DNA of 64,000 bases, from contig NZ_BAABWJ010000011.1 of the NCBI RefSeq assembly GCF_040372805.1, positions 1 to 64,000 of the forward strand, read 5' to 3'. The stretch's first letter is position 1; each line of letters begins with the position of its first letter. Source of the stretch: Pseudoteredinibacter isoporae_A (GTDB lineage: Bacteria > Pseudomonadota > Gammaproteobacteria > Pseudomonadales > Cellvibrionaceae). A program made the translations under genes and the position numbers. Positions 1 through 9,432 of this stretch are shown in pieces. The notes beneath the pieces were generated by a model. The model was not told the origin of the DNA, did no database searches, and saw nothing but the letters and a program-made list of their open reading frames with translations.

Positions 1-22
1 TAACTCGATTGTCGAAATCTTG

Positions 23-52
23 AAAAACCGGGGCTTTTGCCCCGGTTTTTTT
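23..52 (+). terminator. Rho-independent terminator
   Basis: A GC-rich stem (ccggggc / gccccgg) with a short TTTT-containing loop is followed by a run of T. It probably ends a gene lying to the left of the window. Confidence 0.8.
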
Positions 53-237
53 ATGCCGGTAATTCGCTGTTATTGAACAAATCTGTGAGTTGTTTATGTT
101 AAGTGGGTTGATCTAAATCTAATTCTGTACCCGTTATTACTAAAAGTAGTTAGCTTATATGGTGTTTTAATAGGGGCTAAATTAGACTCATTGTTTTGGT
201 ATCACTTAAATACGGATATGGGGTATAGACATAAATC

Positions 238-1044
238 ATGAAAAAGTTACTGACTGCAGCAATCAGCGCAACAGCGCTTACCTTAGCCGCTTGTAATGGC
301 ACCACGCCTACCATGGGCAATGCCGGTGGCAACACAGTTTCTGGTGCCGCTGGTGGTGCCAATGCAGAAAACAGAAATACCGCACTGGAAAGCTGCTCGG
401 AGCCTTTGGGGACACTGTCGGTATTTGAAGATCGCACTTTGCCTTGGTGGAATGTTTACGCTTCTCGTTATCCTCAGCTGGGCAGTACCATTCCCGTTAT
501 TCGCACCATGATTCAGCAGTCAAACTGCTTTGTCGTTGTTGAGCGGGGGCGCGCAATGCAGGCGATGAACACAGAGCGTGAGTTGATGAACTCAGGTGAA
601 ATGCGCTCGGGCAGTAACTTTGGCAAAGGCCAGATGGTGGCTGCAGATTACACCATGAACCCATCGATTCAGTTCTCTGAAAAAGGCACCGGTGGTGTCG
701 GTGGTTTGTTGGGTGGCCTGGTTGGCTCCACCGTTGGCGTCATTGCGGGCGGCTTAAAGAAGAATGAGGCGTCAACTACCTTGCTGTTAATCGACAACCG
801 TTCTGGTGTGCAGATTTCGGCGGCGGTGGGGAATGCCAAGAATTATGATTTCAATTTGTTCGGCGGCTTTTTCGCCGGTGCTGTCGGTGGTGCAGGCGGT
901 TTCACCAATACGCCGGAAGGTAAGATCATCGCTGCTTCATTTGCAGACTCATACAACAATATGGTGAAAGCCTTGCGCAACTACAAAGCGCAAACCGTTA
1001 AGGGCGGCCTGGGTAAAGGCGGCAAGCTGAAAGTCGGTCAGTAA
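238..1044 (+). CDS. CsgG/HfaB-family outer-membrane lipoprotein
   Basis: This 268-residue protein has a signal peptide ending in a lipobox (LAAC, Cys at residue 19), so it should be lipidated and exported. The middle part, around FVVVERGRAMQAMNTERE and the following MVAADYTMNPSIQF, matches the CsgG/HfaB pattern seen in curli secretion lipoproteins and in many uncharacterised marine gammaproteobacterial homologues. Two glycine-rich stretches (about residues 142-165 and 203-222) probably form membrane-associated segments. No curli genes (csgA, csgB, csgE, csgF) lie nearby, so a role in curli is not supported. A generic envelope role or a peptidoglycan-synthase activator role is possible. A clear terminator follows. 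The start is set by the signal peptide; the ribosome-binding site is weak. Confidence 0.8.
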   Translation: MKKLLTAAISATALTLAACNGTTPTMGNAGGNTVSGAAGGANAENRNTALESCSEPLGTLSVFEDRTLPWWNVYASRYPQLGSTIPVIRTMIQQSNCFVVVERGRAMQAMNTERELMNSGEMRSGSNFGKGQMVAADYTMNPSIQFSEKGTGGVGGLLGGLVGSTVGVIAGGLKKNEASTTLLLIDNRSGVQISAAVGNAKNYDFNLFGGFFAGAVGGAGGFTNTPEGKIIAASFADSYNNMVKALRNYKAQTVKGGLGKGGKLKVGQ

Positions 1045-1065
1045 AGCTTCACTGACTCGAGTTTG

Positions 1066-1092
1066 AAAAGCCGGCCTTGAGCCGGCTTTTTT
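1066..1092 (+). terminator. Rho-independent terminator
   Basis: The stem aaaagccggc / gccggctttttt ends in a T run directly after the CsgG-like lipoprotein gene. Confidence 0.85.
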
Positions 1093-1223
1093 GTGTCTGC
1101 TGTTTCCTTTCTCTTGTCCGTTCATTCGTTTGTTGAATCGCCTGATTAATCTGCAGTTAATTTAGAATTCAGAATTGATTTAGCTGGATCTTCCACAATC
1201 GTATTTTTAATGGAGGAGTTCTT

Positions 1224-1667
1224 ATGCTAAATCTAAAAAAATCAGGTGCACATATTCTACTCATGGCCTCAGTGATCGGCTTGGCCGCATGCGAATCCAA
1301 TGGGGTGATTGAAGGCGTGAGTCGTGGTGAGGTCGTGCGAATGGAATATCAACAAGGCTTTTTTGATAACGACGGCAAGCTGACGTTGATCATGCCAAAT
1401 GGTGAGCGCTTTGAAGGAAAGTTTGTCCAGGGTTCTACGTCTACTGATGGTGACGAAATCCGTATTGGTGAGTCTTCAAATGATGATTCTTGGGTATTGA
1501 TGGACAGTGAGCAGCGTTCGTCCAGTGCAAAAGCCTTGTTATTGGGAGACAAGGGACGCAGTATGAAGTGCGAATTCCAGTTTTCTTCCGCGCGTGGTGG
1601 CATCGACGATGGCGGCATCGGCGAGTGCAAATTATCGGACGGCAAAAAAGTGGAAGTGGTTTTTTAA
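1224..1667 (+). CDS. Hypothetical lipoprotein
   Basis: This 147-residue protein starts after a strong GGAGG site at about 1211-1215. It has a signal peptide with a lipobox (GLAAC, Cys at residue 23). The mature part is acidic, without membrane segments. It contains a short GERFEGKFVQG segment resembling the MORN-like motifs of small bacterial lipoproteins, and two further cysteines (CEFQF and GECKL) that could form a disulfide. No family can be named with confidence. It stands alone between a terminator and the end of the convergent APE cluster. Confidence 0.7.
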   Translation: MLNLKKSGAHILLMASVIGLAACESNGVIEGVSRGEVVRMEYQQGFFDNDGKLTLIMPNGERFEGKFVQGSTSTDGDEIRIGESSNDDSWVLMDSEQRSSSAKALLLGDKGRSMKCEFQFSSARGGIDDGGIGECKLSDGKKVEVVF

Positions 1668-1688
1668 ACGTTGTTTGTCACGAAGCTT

Positions 1689-1721
1689 CAACGCACCCAT
1701 CTTTATGAGCTGGGTGCGTTG
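1689..1721. terminator. Hairpin between convergent genes
   Basis: An 11-bp perfect stem (caacgcaccca / tgggtgcgttg) with an 11-nt loop lies between the lipoprotein gene and the 3' end of the APE operon. It has no T run on either side, so termination is inferred from position and stability only. Confidence 0.45.
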
Positions 1722-1736
1722 ACTTGAGCCAATCTT

Positions 1737-2960
1737 TTAGCGACAGCGTTTGAAAATGAGTGACGTGTTGATGCCACCAAAGGCGAAGTTGTTGCTCATC
1801 ACGTATTCGCAATCAAGGGGGCGAATGTCATTGGTTACATAGTCCAATTGAGCGCACTCCGGGTCAATGCTGTTGAGATTGGCCGTTGGGTGTACCCAGC
1901 CTTCGTTCATCATGTTAATGGCCACCCAGGCTTCCAAAGCGCCACAAGCGCCTAGTGTGTGGCCGGTAAAGCTTTTAAAGGCACTGATCGGGGTTTTATG
2001 GCCGAAAATTTTTGCGGTGGCGTGGCTTTCGGCGATATCCCCGCGGTCGGTCGCGGTGCCGTGGGCACTGATATACCCAATGCTTTCGGGATTGAGCTGC
2101 CCGTCATCCAATGCACGCTGCATGGCATTGGCCATCGTGTCCGAGGAAGGTTGGGTGACGTGGTTGCCATCGGAATTGGTTCCGAAGCCTACGATTTCAG
2201 CCAGAATGTTGGCGCCCCTCGCGCAGGCGTGCTCATATTCTTCGAGTATGAGTGTGCAGGCACCTTCACCAATGACCAATCCGTCTCGGTCAACATCGAA
2301 AGGCGATGGTGTAAGACCGGGGGTATCGTTTTTGGTACTGGTCGCGTAGAGAGTGTCAAACACAGCGGCCTCGGTTGCACACAGCTCCTCGGCGCCTCCT
2401 GCGATCATGATATCTTGTTGGCCGTACTTGATGCTTTCATAAGCGTAACCAATACCCTGGCTGCCCGAGGTGCAGGCACTGGACGTTGTAATCACACGGC
2501 CTTTCGCCCCGAAGTAGACGCCAATATTCACCGCTGCGGTATGCGCCATCATTTTGATATAGCTCGTTGCATTGAGCCCGTCGGTGTTGTGATTCAACAG
2601 CATATTGCCAAAATCACCGATCGCTTCCGGCGTGCCGGCTGAGGAACCATAGGCGATGCCTGTGCTGCCATCCGTAACTTTGTCGTGGCCCAGCAGCTGA
2701 GCTTGTTCCAAGGCGAGCTCACTGGCTCGGGTTGCCATAATGGCGACCCGGCCCATGCTGCGAACATCTTTGCGACTGTAGTGTTTCGGTCTGGTGAAAT
2801 CGCAGGGGCCGCCGAGTCTTGTGTTGAGCCCGCTGTACTTTTCCCAGTCTTCCATGGTTTGAATACCGGTATTGCCGGACTTCAAATTCTCGGCGACGGT
2901 CGCCCAATCATTACCGATGGGGCTGATGCCGGCCATGCCGGTTACGACTACTCGTCTCAT
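1737..2960 (-). CDS. apeR: Aryl polyene beta-ketoacyl-ACP synthase (ApeR-like)
   Basis: A 407-residue FabF-type ketosynthase with the full catalytic set: Cys163 in SSACTSG, His300 in SAHGTATD, Lys329 and His334 in FTGHTLGACGA. It should carry out decarboxylative Claisen condensation on ACP-bound intermediates. In characterised aryl polyene clusters the last gene of the O-P-Q-R block is a stand-alone ketosynthase, which matches its place here as the final gene of the operon. Its start codon overlaps the stop of the upstream ketoreductase gene by one base, indicating translational coupling. It differs from the ApeO-like enzyme in the same cluster (394 residues), so the two are not duplicates of each other. 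Confidence 0.88.
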   Translation of the reverse strand: MRRVVVTGMAGISPIGNDWATVAENLKSGNTGIQTMEDWEKYSGLNTRLGGPCDFTRPKHYSRKDVRSMGRVAIMATRASELALEQAQLLGHDKVTDGSTGIAYGSSAGTPEAIGDFGNMLLNHNTDGLNATSYIKMMAHTAAVNIGVYFGAKGRVITTSSACTSGSQGIGYAYESIKYGQQDIMIAGGAEELCATEAAVFDTLYATSTKNDTPGLTPSPFDVDRDGLVIGEGACTLILEEYEHACARGANILAEIVGFGTNSDGNHVTQPSSDTMANAMQRALDDGQLNPESIGYISAHGTATDRGDIAESHATAKIFGHKTPISAFKSFTGHTLGACGALEAWVAINMMNEGWVHPTANLNSIDPECAQLDYVTNDIRPLDCEYVMSNNFAFGGINTSLIFKRCR

Positions 2961-3685
2961 TAGACCATGCCTCCGTTCACCGACAAGACTTGGCGGGTGA
3001 TGTAGGATGCGTCTTCAGACAGCAAGAAGCACACCGCTGCGGCGACTTCTTCAGGTTGCCCCATGCGTTGGGCAGGGATCAGCTTCAAAGCCTCTTCCAC
3101 CGGGGCCTCACTCACCATGTCGGTTTCGATCAGCCCTGGGGCAACGCAGTTAACCGTGATCTTACGTTTTGCCAACTCAATTGCGAGCGCTTTGGTTGCC
3201 CCGATAATGCCGGCTTTTGATGCACTGTAATTGACTTGCCCTCGGTTCCCGGAGAGTCCAGAGACTGACGACAATGTAACAATGCGCCCCGCTTTTCGGC
3301 GCCTAACCATCGGCATGATCAGCGGATTAAGGATGTTGTAAAAGGAATCCAGATTGGTGTGAATGACTTCGTCCCACTCATTGTCTGGCATGGCGGGAAA
3401 GGCATTATCTCGAGCGATGCCGGCGTTGCAAACGACACCGTAATAAGCGCCGTGTTCTTCCACATCGTGTTCCAAAATCTCTCGACAAGCTTCCCGGTTG
3501 GCAACGTCAAAACAGAGTATGCGAACCTGACGCCCCAAGTCTTCGATTTCCTGAGCAACGCTTTGGGCAGCGTCAATGCCGCTTCGACAATGCAGAACAA
3601 TATCATGGCCTTGTTGGGCCGCTCGTAAAGCGATGGCTTTTCCGATGCCTCGGCTTGATCCAGTGACAAGAACGGTATTGTTCAC
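2960..3685 (-). CDS. apeQ: Aryl polyene 3-ketoacyl-ACP reductase (ApeQ)
   Basis: A 241-residue short-chain dehydrogenase of the FabG family. The nucleotide-binding motif TGSSRGIG is at residues 8-15 and CNAG at 86-89. The catalytic Ser140-Tyr153-Lys157 set (YSASK) aligns with FabG. It should use NADPH to reduce the beta-keto group in each round of polyene extension. It overlaps apeP upstream by 4 bp (ATGA) and apeR downstream by 1 bp, so these three genes are translated together. Confidence 0.9.
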   Translation of the reverse strand: MNNTVLVTGSSRGIGKAIALRAAQQGHDIVLHCRSGIDAAQSVAQEIEDLGRQVRILCFDVANREACREILEHDVEEHGAYYGVVCNAGIARDNAFPAMPDNEWDEVIHTNLDSFYNILNPLIMPMVRRRKAGRIVTLSSVSGLSGNRGQVNYSASKAGIIGATKALAIELAKRKITVNCVAPGLIETDMVSEAPVEEALKLIPAQRMGQPEEVAAAVCFLLSEDASYITRQVLSVNGGMV

Positions 3686-4137
3686 GCTTCCCCCTTAATC
3701 ATGTCTTCTAGGGTATTGGGTTGGTAGACGTTGAGGCTGGCCTGCGCGGTGCAGCGGCCGCCGAGGGGGTCCTGACCTGAGAGCTCGCATTGAAACGCAC
3801 CCAAACCGTTTTCGCCCCAAAGTGATTCCTCAATTTCAATGTGAATAGTGCTGTTCATCGCCAACTGAGTTCCCTGGCTTTTATATTTACGGGTGCCAAC
3901 CAGAAACCCGAGTTTGACTTCTTCGCCTTTTTGCCGAGCATCAATGCCCGCGTAAGCTGCCACGGCCTGGGCCATATATTCAATACCGACCCAGATCGGC
4001 AGATGTCCATTGACCAAAAAAGGATTGCCGGGTTTGACGGTGGCCATGGCTTTTAATCGCTTTTCCTCTGAATGAGTCACCTTGTCGAGAAGACTCATTG
4101 TGCCGCGATGGCTGATTAATTGTTCTATCGTGTACAT
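3682..4137 (-). CDS. apeP: Aryl polyene hotdog dehydratase (ApeP)
   Basis: A 151-residue single hotdog-fold protein of the FabA/FabZ-like group. The helix motif GHLPIWVGIEYMAQAVAAYAG around residues 44-64 holds a candidate His and Glu. In characterised APE systems ApeP pairs with ApeI to form the dehydratase that keeps every double bond instead of reducing it. Its partner is the ApeI-like gene at 12129-12515. It is separated from apeO by 16 bp and overlaps apeQ by 4 bp. Confidence 0.82.
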   Translation of the reverse strand: MYTIEQLISHRGTMSLLDKVTHSEEKRLKAMATVKPGNPFLVNGHLPIWVGIEYMAQAVAAYAGIDARQKGEEVKLGFLVGTRKYKSQGTQLAMNSTIHIEIEESLWGENGLGAFQCELSGQDPLGGRCTAQASLNVYQPNTLEDMIKGEA

Positions 4138-4153
4138 GGTTTTCTACAGTCGT

Positions 4154-5338
4154 TCAGTACTTGAGTTTTGTCAGAATCAAACTGATGTTGTTGCCACCAA
4201 AGGCAAAGGAATTACTCATTACCGTTGTTATTCTGCTGTCTCTTTTCACTGAGCTCAGCCAATTCAAAGTGGGCAGGGCTGGGTCCCATTGTTGATCACC
4301 CCATTGGGCCGGCAGTAAATTTTGTTCGAGGCTGAGATAACAAAAACCGGCCTCAAGAGCACCCGCGGCGCCCAGTGTATGTCCGGTCAGCGCTTTGGTT
4401 GAACTGCATGGGCAGTGTTCACCCAGTACTCGCGCGGCGGCCAGACTTTCCATCTTATCATTTTGCTCGGTTCCGGTGCCATGCAGATTGAGGTAGTCGA
4501 TATCGGCTGGGGATTTTTGTGCATCGGTGAGCGCTTTCTCCATCGCGGCAGAGGCGCCCAGACCTTCTGGCTGTGGTGCGGATATGTGGTGAGCATCCGA
4601 GCTTTCGCCTGCGCCGGCAAGGGCGACTAAAGTGGGCTCGCGACTCATCAAGAAAAGGCAGGCAGCTTCGCCAATATTGATGCCTTTGCGGTTTTGGCTG
4701 AAGGGTTGGCAGATTTCACTGCTTACCGCGCCTAAAGAAGCGAAGCCTTGCTTCGTTAGTTGGCATAAGCTGTCTGCGCCTCCGCAAACAACGGCATCGC
4801 ATAGGCCTGCATTCAACAGACGTCTGGCGCTTGCCAGTGCTTTCGCGCCAGAGGAGCAAGCGGTAGAAAGGGTATAGCTGGGTCCACCAAGCTGAAAATA
4901 TTCGGCGATAAACTGCGCCGGGGCACCAATTTCCTGTTGCTGATAATCAAAAGTGTCGGGCCATTCTTCGTGTTCCAGCCTGTGTGATATGGCCGCTTCG
5001 GCTTCAGCAATGCCGGATGTGCTGGTCCCGACAATAACGCCAATTCTGTCTTTTCCGAATGTCTCGACCGCGGTGTGGAGCTCGCGCTCCAGCTGTTCCA
5101 TGGCGCTCAGCAATAGTTGATTGTTGCGAGTTCGGTGAGCCAGCGGAAGGTTTTCCAGATCAGGCAGCAAAGCGTTCACCCGGCCGACTGGAGACTCATC
5201 GGCCTGGAGATCTTGATGGTTTTCAATGCCCAGTGGCTTAGGTGTATCCGAAAAGAGCTGTTCAGAAATTTCATCGGCATTCGCACCCAGTGCACAGATC
5301 ATTCCGGGTCTGGATAGGTAAGTCGCTTGTGTGCTCAT
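4154..5338 (-). CDS. apeO: Aryl polyene ketosynthase (ApeO)
   Basis: A 394-residue FabF-type ketosynthase with intact catalytic residues: Cys161 in STACSSGAKAL, His285 in LHGTGT, Lys314 and His319 in TKALTGHTLGAAGA. In Xenorhabdus the corresponding enzyme forms a heterodimer with a chain-length factor (ApeC), which is encoded here at the start of the operon. It overlaps the upstream DUF3261 lipoprotein gene by 4 bp and starts the O-P-Q-R block at the 3' end of the cluster. Confidence 0.88.
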   Translation of the reverse strand: MSTQATYLSRPGMICALGANADEISEQLFSDTPKPLGIENHQDLQADESPVGRVNALLPDLENLPLAHRTRNNQLLLSAMEQLERELHTAVETFGKDRIGVIVGTSTSGIAEAEAAISHRLEHEEWPDTFDYQQQEIGAPAQFIAEYFQLGGPSYTLSTACSSGAKALASARRLLNAGLCDAVVCGGADSLCQLTKQGFASLGAVSSEICQPFSQNRKGINIGEAACLFLMSREPTLVALAGAGESSDAHHISAPQPEGLGASAAMEKALTDAQKSPADIDYLNLHGTGTEQNDKMESLAAARVLGEHCPCSSTKALTGHTLGAAGALEAGFCYLSLEQNLLPAQWGDQQWDPALPTLNWLSSVKRDSRITTVMSNSFAFGGNNISLILTKLKY

Positions 5339-5916
5339 AACGGGACTAGCTCATGGGTTTGGATATCAATGACGATGCCGCTCGAGTGATCACTGATCGT
5401 TGCACCTTCCAAACGGTGGTGATGATCGCCTTGCTGGTGCGCGCAGTAATTTACCGTAAGAAGCAACGTTTGGCGATAAGTTATGTGGCGCTGACAATCG
5501 CTTTCTTTCACTTTCCAGGGTGCAGGATAGTGGGCCCTCAGAGTCTCGATTGGCCATAAGGCTGCTTGCAATTGTCTTAGCATAGTGTCGGCCGGCAGCG
5601 TGATTTCTGGCCAGTGTTCGACAGTGCGAAGACCGTTGGTGTCGTGGGTGAGTTGCAGCAGTCGTTGCCCCAGGCTGCTGAGGACATTAACTTCGAGCGT
5701 GTCTTTGCGTTTGATAAGAACAAGCAGCAATGCATTGCGTTGCCCCTTGATGGCAGCGGACTGGTTCAACTGAAACGTTGAATCCCAGCTATCCGCCGGC
5801 AGTAAGGGAAGTTGGGCATCAGACTGCGGGCGCAAGGGGGCGCAAGCGGTGAGGCTCAAAAGGGCAATCGCAAGCGCTGAATTAAACCGCTTGTCTGCAG
5901 GTTTCCACCAATACAT
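5335..5916 (-). CDS. DUF3261 lipoprotein of the APE cluster
   Basis: A 193-residue protein with a signal peptide and lipobox (LTAC, Cys at residue 25). The remainder resembles the DUF3261 family that recurs in aryl polyene clusters. Its biochemical role is unknown. Together with the LolA-like and MMPL proteins of this operon, it probably helps move the polyene lipid to, or hold it in, the outer membrane. The reading frame overlaps the end of the oxidoreductase gene by 35 bp, so a slightly later start is possible, but it must still lie before the signal sequence. Confidence 0.75.
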   Translation of the reverse strand: MYWWKPADKRFNSALAIALLSLTACAPLRPQSDAQLPLLPADSWDSTFQLNQSAAIKGQRNALLLVLIKRKDTLEVNVLSSLGQRLLQLTHDTNGLRTVEHWPEITLPADTMLRQLQAALWPIETLRAHYPAPWKVKESDCQRHITYRQTLLLTVNYCAHQQGDHHHRLEGATISDHSSGIVIDIQTHELVPL

Positions 5917-7120
5917 TTAAACGTCGCTCACTGTCTTTTACATAAGGGTTGTCGAGATCCCAGGCATAGCCCGCCAGAATAGAACTGATCATGGCGCGAA
6001 TAGATGGGGATTGGTTGCGTGAAAAAATAACATCCTGAAAACGTCCGTCGTACCAAGCTTCGACAAATGTCCTGAACGTATCGACGCCTCGTTTTAGGGG
6101 AATGGCGTATTCACTTTCCCAGCACACGTCTTCACCACGCAATTGCTTGTCGAGAACAGGCACTGCAAGGCTGGCCGATTTCATGGCGATGGTTACTCCG
6201 GAGGAAAATACGGGATCGAGAAATTCCCCGGCATTGCCCAGCAAGGCGAAGCCTTCTCCCCAGAGTGTGCTAACGTCGCATGAATAGCCCTGGATCTCCT
6301 GAACCTGCGTGTCCCACACGCTATTGGTCAGAAGTGCGTTCAGTGAAGCATCTTCCTGGCAAAGCTGTTTCAATTTTTCTGCTGGGCCGCCTGAGCGTTG
6401 GCTGAGAAATTCCGGTGTGGCAACCACACCAACTGAGCAGCGGCCATTGGAAAACGGAATTAGCCAATACCACACATCGCGATGTTGGGGGTGCACAGTA
6501 ATCAGGATCTTGTTGCGTTCAAGCCCCTCTTGAATGTTATCTTCAATATGGGTAAACAATGATTGTCGAACAGGGAAGCTTGAGGGCGATTCCAAGTCCA
6601 AGAAGCGGGGCAGTACTCGGCCAAAACCGCTCGCATCCAGAATAAACTTGGCTTTGGCTGTGTGACTGTCGCCCTGATCGGTCGAGACCAGTAAGGTGGG
6701 CTCGTTTCCTGTGTTGACGGCTGTTATTTCATGCCCATAAAACATTCGGGCACCGCATTGTTCAGCTTGCTGGGCCAGAATGTGGTCGAACTTACCTCGT
6801 TGTACCTGGAAGGTTGTGCCCCATCCGGGAGAAAATTTTTCCGTAAAATCAAATTCGGTGTATTGATCCCCGAGCCGGAAGGCCGCGCCGTTTTTAAACT
6901 GAAAGTTCGCCTCTTCTACGGCAGGTAGCATGCCGCTGGATTCGATAAATGACATGCATTGAGGAAGAAGACTTTCGCCGATCGAAAACCGGGGAAAGTG
7001 TTGTTTTTCCAGAACAACAACATCGTATCCCTTTTGACATAACTGCGCGGCGGCGATCGATCCTGACGGGCCTGCGCCAATAATAATGACGTCCGCCTCA
7101 AAGTGGTGTTCGTTTTTCAT
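5882..7120 (-). CDS. FAD-dependent oxidoreductase (tryptophan-halogenase/GGR-like)
   Basis: A flavoprotein of 412 residues. The FAD-binding Rossmann motif GAGPSG lies near residue 15 (VIIIGAGPSGSIAA), followed by a FPRFSIGESLLP segment typical of the tryptophan halogenase/geranylgeranyl reductase superfamily, and a DASGFGRVLPRF motif near residue 160. The WxWxIP halogenase motif is not evident (WYWLIPF is the closest), so halogenation should not be assumed. Members of this family are regular parts of APE and flexirubin clusters and may modify the aryl head or the chain. The start at 7120 gives a 4-bp ATGA overlap with the exporter gene, preferred over an ATG six codons upstream. Confidence 0.82.
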   Translation of the reverse strand: MKNEHHFEADVIIIGAGPSGSIAAAQLCQKGYDVVVLEKQHFPRFSIGESLLPQCMSFIESSGMLPAVEEANFQFKNGAAFRLGDQYTEFDFTEKFSPGWGTTFQVQRGKFDHILAQQAEQCGARMFYGHEITAVNTGNEPTLLVSTDQGDSHTAKAKFILDASGFGRVLPRFLDLESPSSFPVRQSLFTHIEDNIQEGLERNKILITVHPQHRDVWYWLIPFSNGRCSVGVVATPEFLSQRSGGPAEKLKQLCQEDASLNALLTNSVWDTQVQEIQGYSCDVSTLWGEGFALLGNAGEFLDPVFSSGVTIAMKSASLAVPVLDKQLRGEDVCWESEYAIPLKRGVDTFRTFVEAWYDGRFQDVIFSRNQSPSIRAMISSILAGYAWDLDNPYVKDSERRLNVLVETCRQAV

Positions 7121-9432
7121 GAAATGCTTTCTCTGCAATGCTGCTTGCTTGACAACAACCAGCTAAAAAACCAATTGAACGTAATGCCGAGTAAAATCGT
7201 CAATCCGAAGTGATAGAGTACGGGGGTTTCGCTCAAGCTTAATAAACCGAATGCCAGCATTGTGGTGCCGGCGGATAGGCTGATCGTTTGCCAAGCGTAT
7301 TCACTGTGCGATGACTCCCTTAAAACAATGCCCATGTCGAGGCCGATACCGAGCACTAAAAGACTGGCCAACACGCTGAAGATATTCAGTGATGCTCCCA
7401 GAGCAGACATGAGGCCAAAGGCACAAAGCGTCGACAACAAGGGGACCAGTATAATGGCGAATGCCTGGCGCTTGAATCGCATATGCAAAACCAGTAAAGC
7501 CAGGCCGTAGCTCAGGCCAAGCAGTAGGCTAATCTCCTGGCGATATTCCTGCATAAGATTGGAGATGTCCGATACCTTGTCGACGTAGCGAATGCTGTCT
7601 GAATTGAGAGCTTGAAGGGCGCTGGCGTCAATAGGTTGTGCCAGTAGAGCGATGGCAGCCTTGTTGGATGATGTGTCCTGCACCCAAAGGTGAGACATGG
7701 ATTGTGCCGTAGCGGATTGTGACCACTGCTTCCAGTTGAGCTGTACGTCTTCATTTTCGAGGAAGAGCGCCATGCTTTGTGTTGCGGCTTCGCTCGGGAT
7801 GCCCAATTTGTCGAAATATGAGGTCAGGTTAGCTTCATTGAAAATGCGTTCCTCGAGAAACACTCGCGTCAAAGCCTGCTGGTGATTTGAGGGAATGTGT
7901 TGGCTTAGTAGTTGTATTCCGCCCAACTGGCCATTGTCGATAAGTTCCTCGGCTCGTCGCTGAACGGTTTCCTGTTCTTCCAATATCGATTGCCAGCTTT
8001 CGCCTTGGAATATTAGGTAACGACTGCTGTCGAAACCGCCGATCAGTGTCTGACTCAATTTTTCATTGTGGAGTAACTGCTCCGGGGAATTGTTCAGAAG
8101 GCGAACGTCGTCTTCAAATTCCCAGGGTGTCACCATGGCGCCAAGTAACAACAGTACACCGACGGTAGACAGAGTGATCGGCAGGGCTGGTCGACTTGAT
8201 TGCTTTACGCTTTGAAAAAAACCTAGCGCGGTTCGTGAGGGAATCGGAGAGAACAGCGGATAAATCGCCAATACGGTCAAACAAGAAACCGCCAGTCCGG
8301 CAGCGGAAAAGACACCCATCTGCTGGAGTCCCGGAAATGGAGTAAGCGTAAGCGCCAGATACGCTAACACAGAAGAACTTAGTGCGAGCAGCAGCGCCGG
8401 TCGTATTCGCTGCAATAATGCCTCGCTGTTCTTTTGTTGGCTGCTGAAATAATGGAAGGAATAGTCGATGGACACACCGATTAAACTGGCGCCGAAGGCC
8501 AGAGTGATTAGATGAATGTCGTCAAAAATCAACAGGCATGTCGCCAGGGCGCCAAGAAACCCAAAGGCTATTGCTCCAATGCTGAGGCAAATTGGTTTTC
8601 CAGAACGAAAGGCCAGGAGCAGTAACACGACGGCTCCGAGCATTGATCCCAAACCAATAGTGGATATTTCGGTCTGTGCTTGCTGGCTTGCGTGATACGC
8701 ATGAAAGAGCAAGCCAGAGTGAATAATGGTGATGTCGGGGTTTTGGGCGCTGGCCCGTTGTTGAGCGCTTAGCAGCGCTTTCATGACCTTTGCCTGGTAG
8801 CTCTGGGTAAATGGCGATTGTTGAAGCTGAAGCAGGATCACTCGGTAATTCTGGTCCCCGTTGCGGGCGATAAAACCATGGCTGTCGATTCGTAAATTGC
8901 TCGACATTTCTAACAGTGAAAGCCAATTTTGAAACGTCAGCACCGGGTCTTCAAGAATGTTGCTGCCCTGTGAAAAGTTGAATAGCCCGCTTCGCTGAAC
9001 AATGGCTTGCTCGAGAAATGCGTCGCGGTCCTGTTGTATTGCCCGCCTGTCGTCTGCGCTGAGCAGTTGATAGCGATAAGGCTTATAGAAGGTCGCACGC
9101 TCTTGCAAGAGTTCAATGCCAGAGCCATCCTCGACCCTGTGAAACAGGGCGCTGTCTACCAATTCTTCTTTGATGAGTGTTCGACTTTCTAATGTTTTGG
9201 TTGGGTCGTCCGCTTCAGGAAGAATAAGTATGGCCCGTTGGGACAAGCTTTCATTGAGCTTGTTTTCAGCCGCTTGGACAGTGGGGTTGAAGTCATCCAA
9301 GGGCAACAACTTGAGAACATTTGTCTCAAAGTGGTTCCCCTGTTGAATATGGAATCCGACAATCCAGGCGCTGGCAGCGATTACGACCAGCCAGGATACC
9401 AATAACAGTTGTTGGCGTTTACTTGTTTTCAT
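7117..9432 (-). CDS. MMPL/RND-family exporter of the APE cluster (ApeM-like)
   Basis: A 771-residue inner-membrane protein with an N-terminal membrane helix, a large periplasmic loop, about five more helices, a second periplasmic loop and a final helix bundle. This is the duplicated layout of the RND/MMPL superfamily. Such exporters are fixed parts of aryl polyene clusters and are thought to move the polyene lipid across or out of the inner membrane. The start at 9432 (MKTSKRQQLL) leaves a 14-bp overlap with the LolA-like gene; the frame is open for 16 more codons upstream, but these would lie deep in that gene. Confidence 0.85.
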   Translation of the reverse strand: MKTSKRQQLLLVSWLVVIAASAWIVGFHIQQGNHFETNVLKLLPLDDFNPTVQAAENKLNESLSQRAILILPEADDPTKTLESRTLIKEELVDSALFHRVEDGSGIELLQERATFYKPYRYQLLSADDRRAIQQDRDAFLEQAIVQRSGLFNFSQGSNILEDPVLTFQNWLSLLEMSSNLRIDSHGFIARNGDQNYRVILLQLQQSPFTQSYQAKVMKALLSAQQRASAQNPDITIIHSGLLFHAYHASQQAQTEISTIGLGSMLGAVVLLLLAFRSGKPICLSIGAIAFGFLGALATCLLIFDDIHLITLAFGASLIGVSIDYSFHYFSSQQKNSEALLQRIRPALLLALSSSVLAYLALTLTPFPGLQQMGVFSAAGLAVSCLTVLAIYPLFSPIPSRTALGFFQSVKQSSRPALPITLSTVGVLLLLGAMVTPWEFEDDVRLLNNSPEQLLHNEKLSQTLIGGFDSSRYLIFQGESWQSILEEQETVQRRAEELIDNGQLGGIQLLSQHIPSNHQQALTRVFLEERIFNEANLTSYFDKLGIPSEAATQSMALFLENEDVQLNWKQWSQSATAQSMSHLWVQDTSSNKAAIALLAQPIDASALQALNSDSIRYVDKVSDISNLMQEYRQEISLLLGLSYGLALLVLHMRFKRQAFAIILVPLLSTLCAFGLMSALGASLNIFSVLASLLVLGIGLDMGIVLRESSHSEYAWQTISLSAGTTMLAFGLLSLSETPVLYHFGLTILLGITFNWFFSWLLSSKQHCRESIS

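Noticed and set aside
238..1044. Calling the first lipoprotein CsgG of a curli system
   Set aside because: No other curli gene is nearby, and CsgG-like lipoproteins of this kind are widespread without curli.
5882..7120. Calling the APE flavoprotein a tryptophan halogenase
   Set aside because: The WxWxIP motif is not intact and the wider family includes reductases and epoxidases. Only the superfamily can be named.
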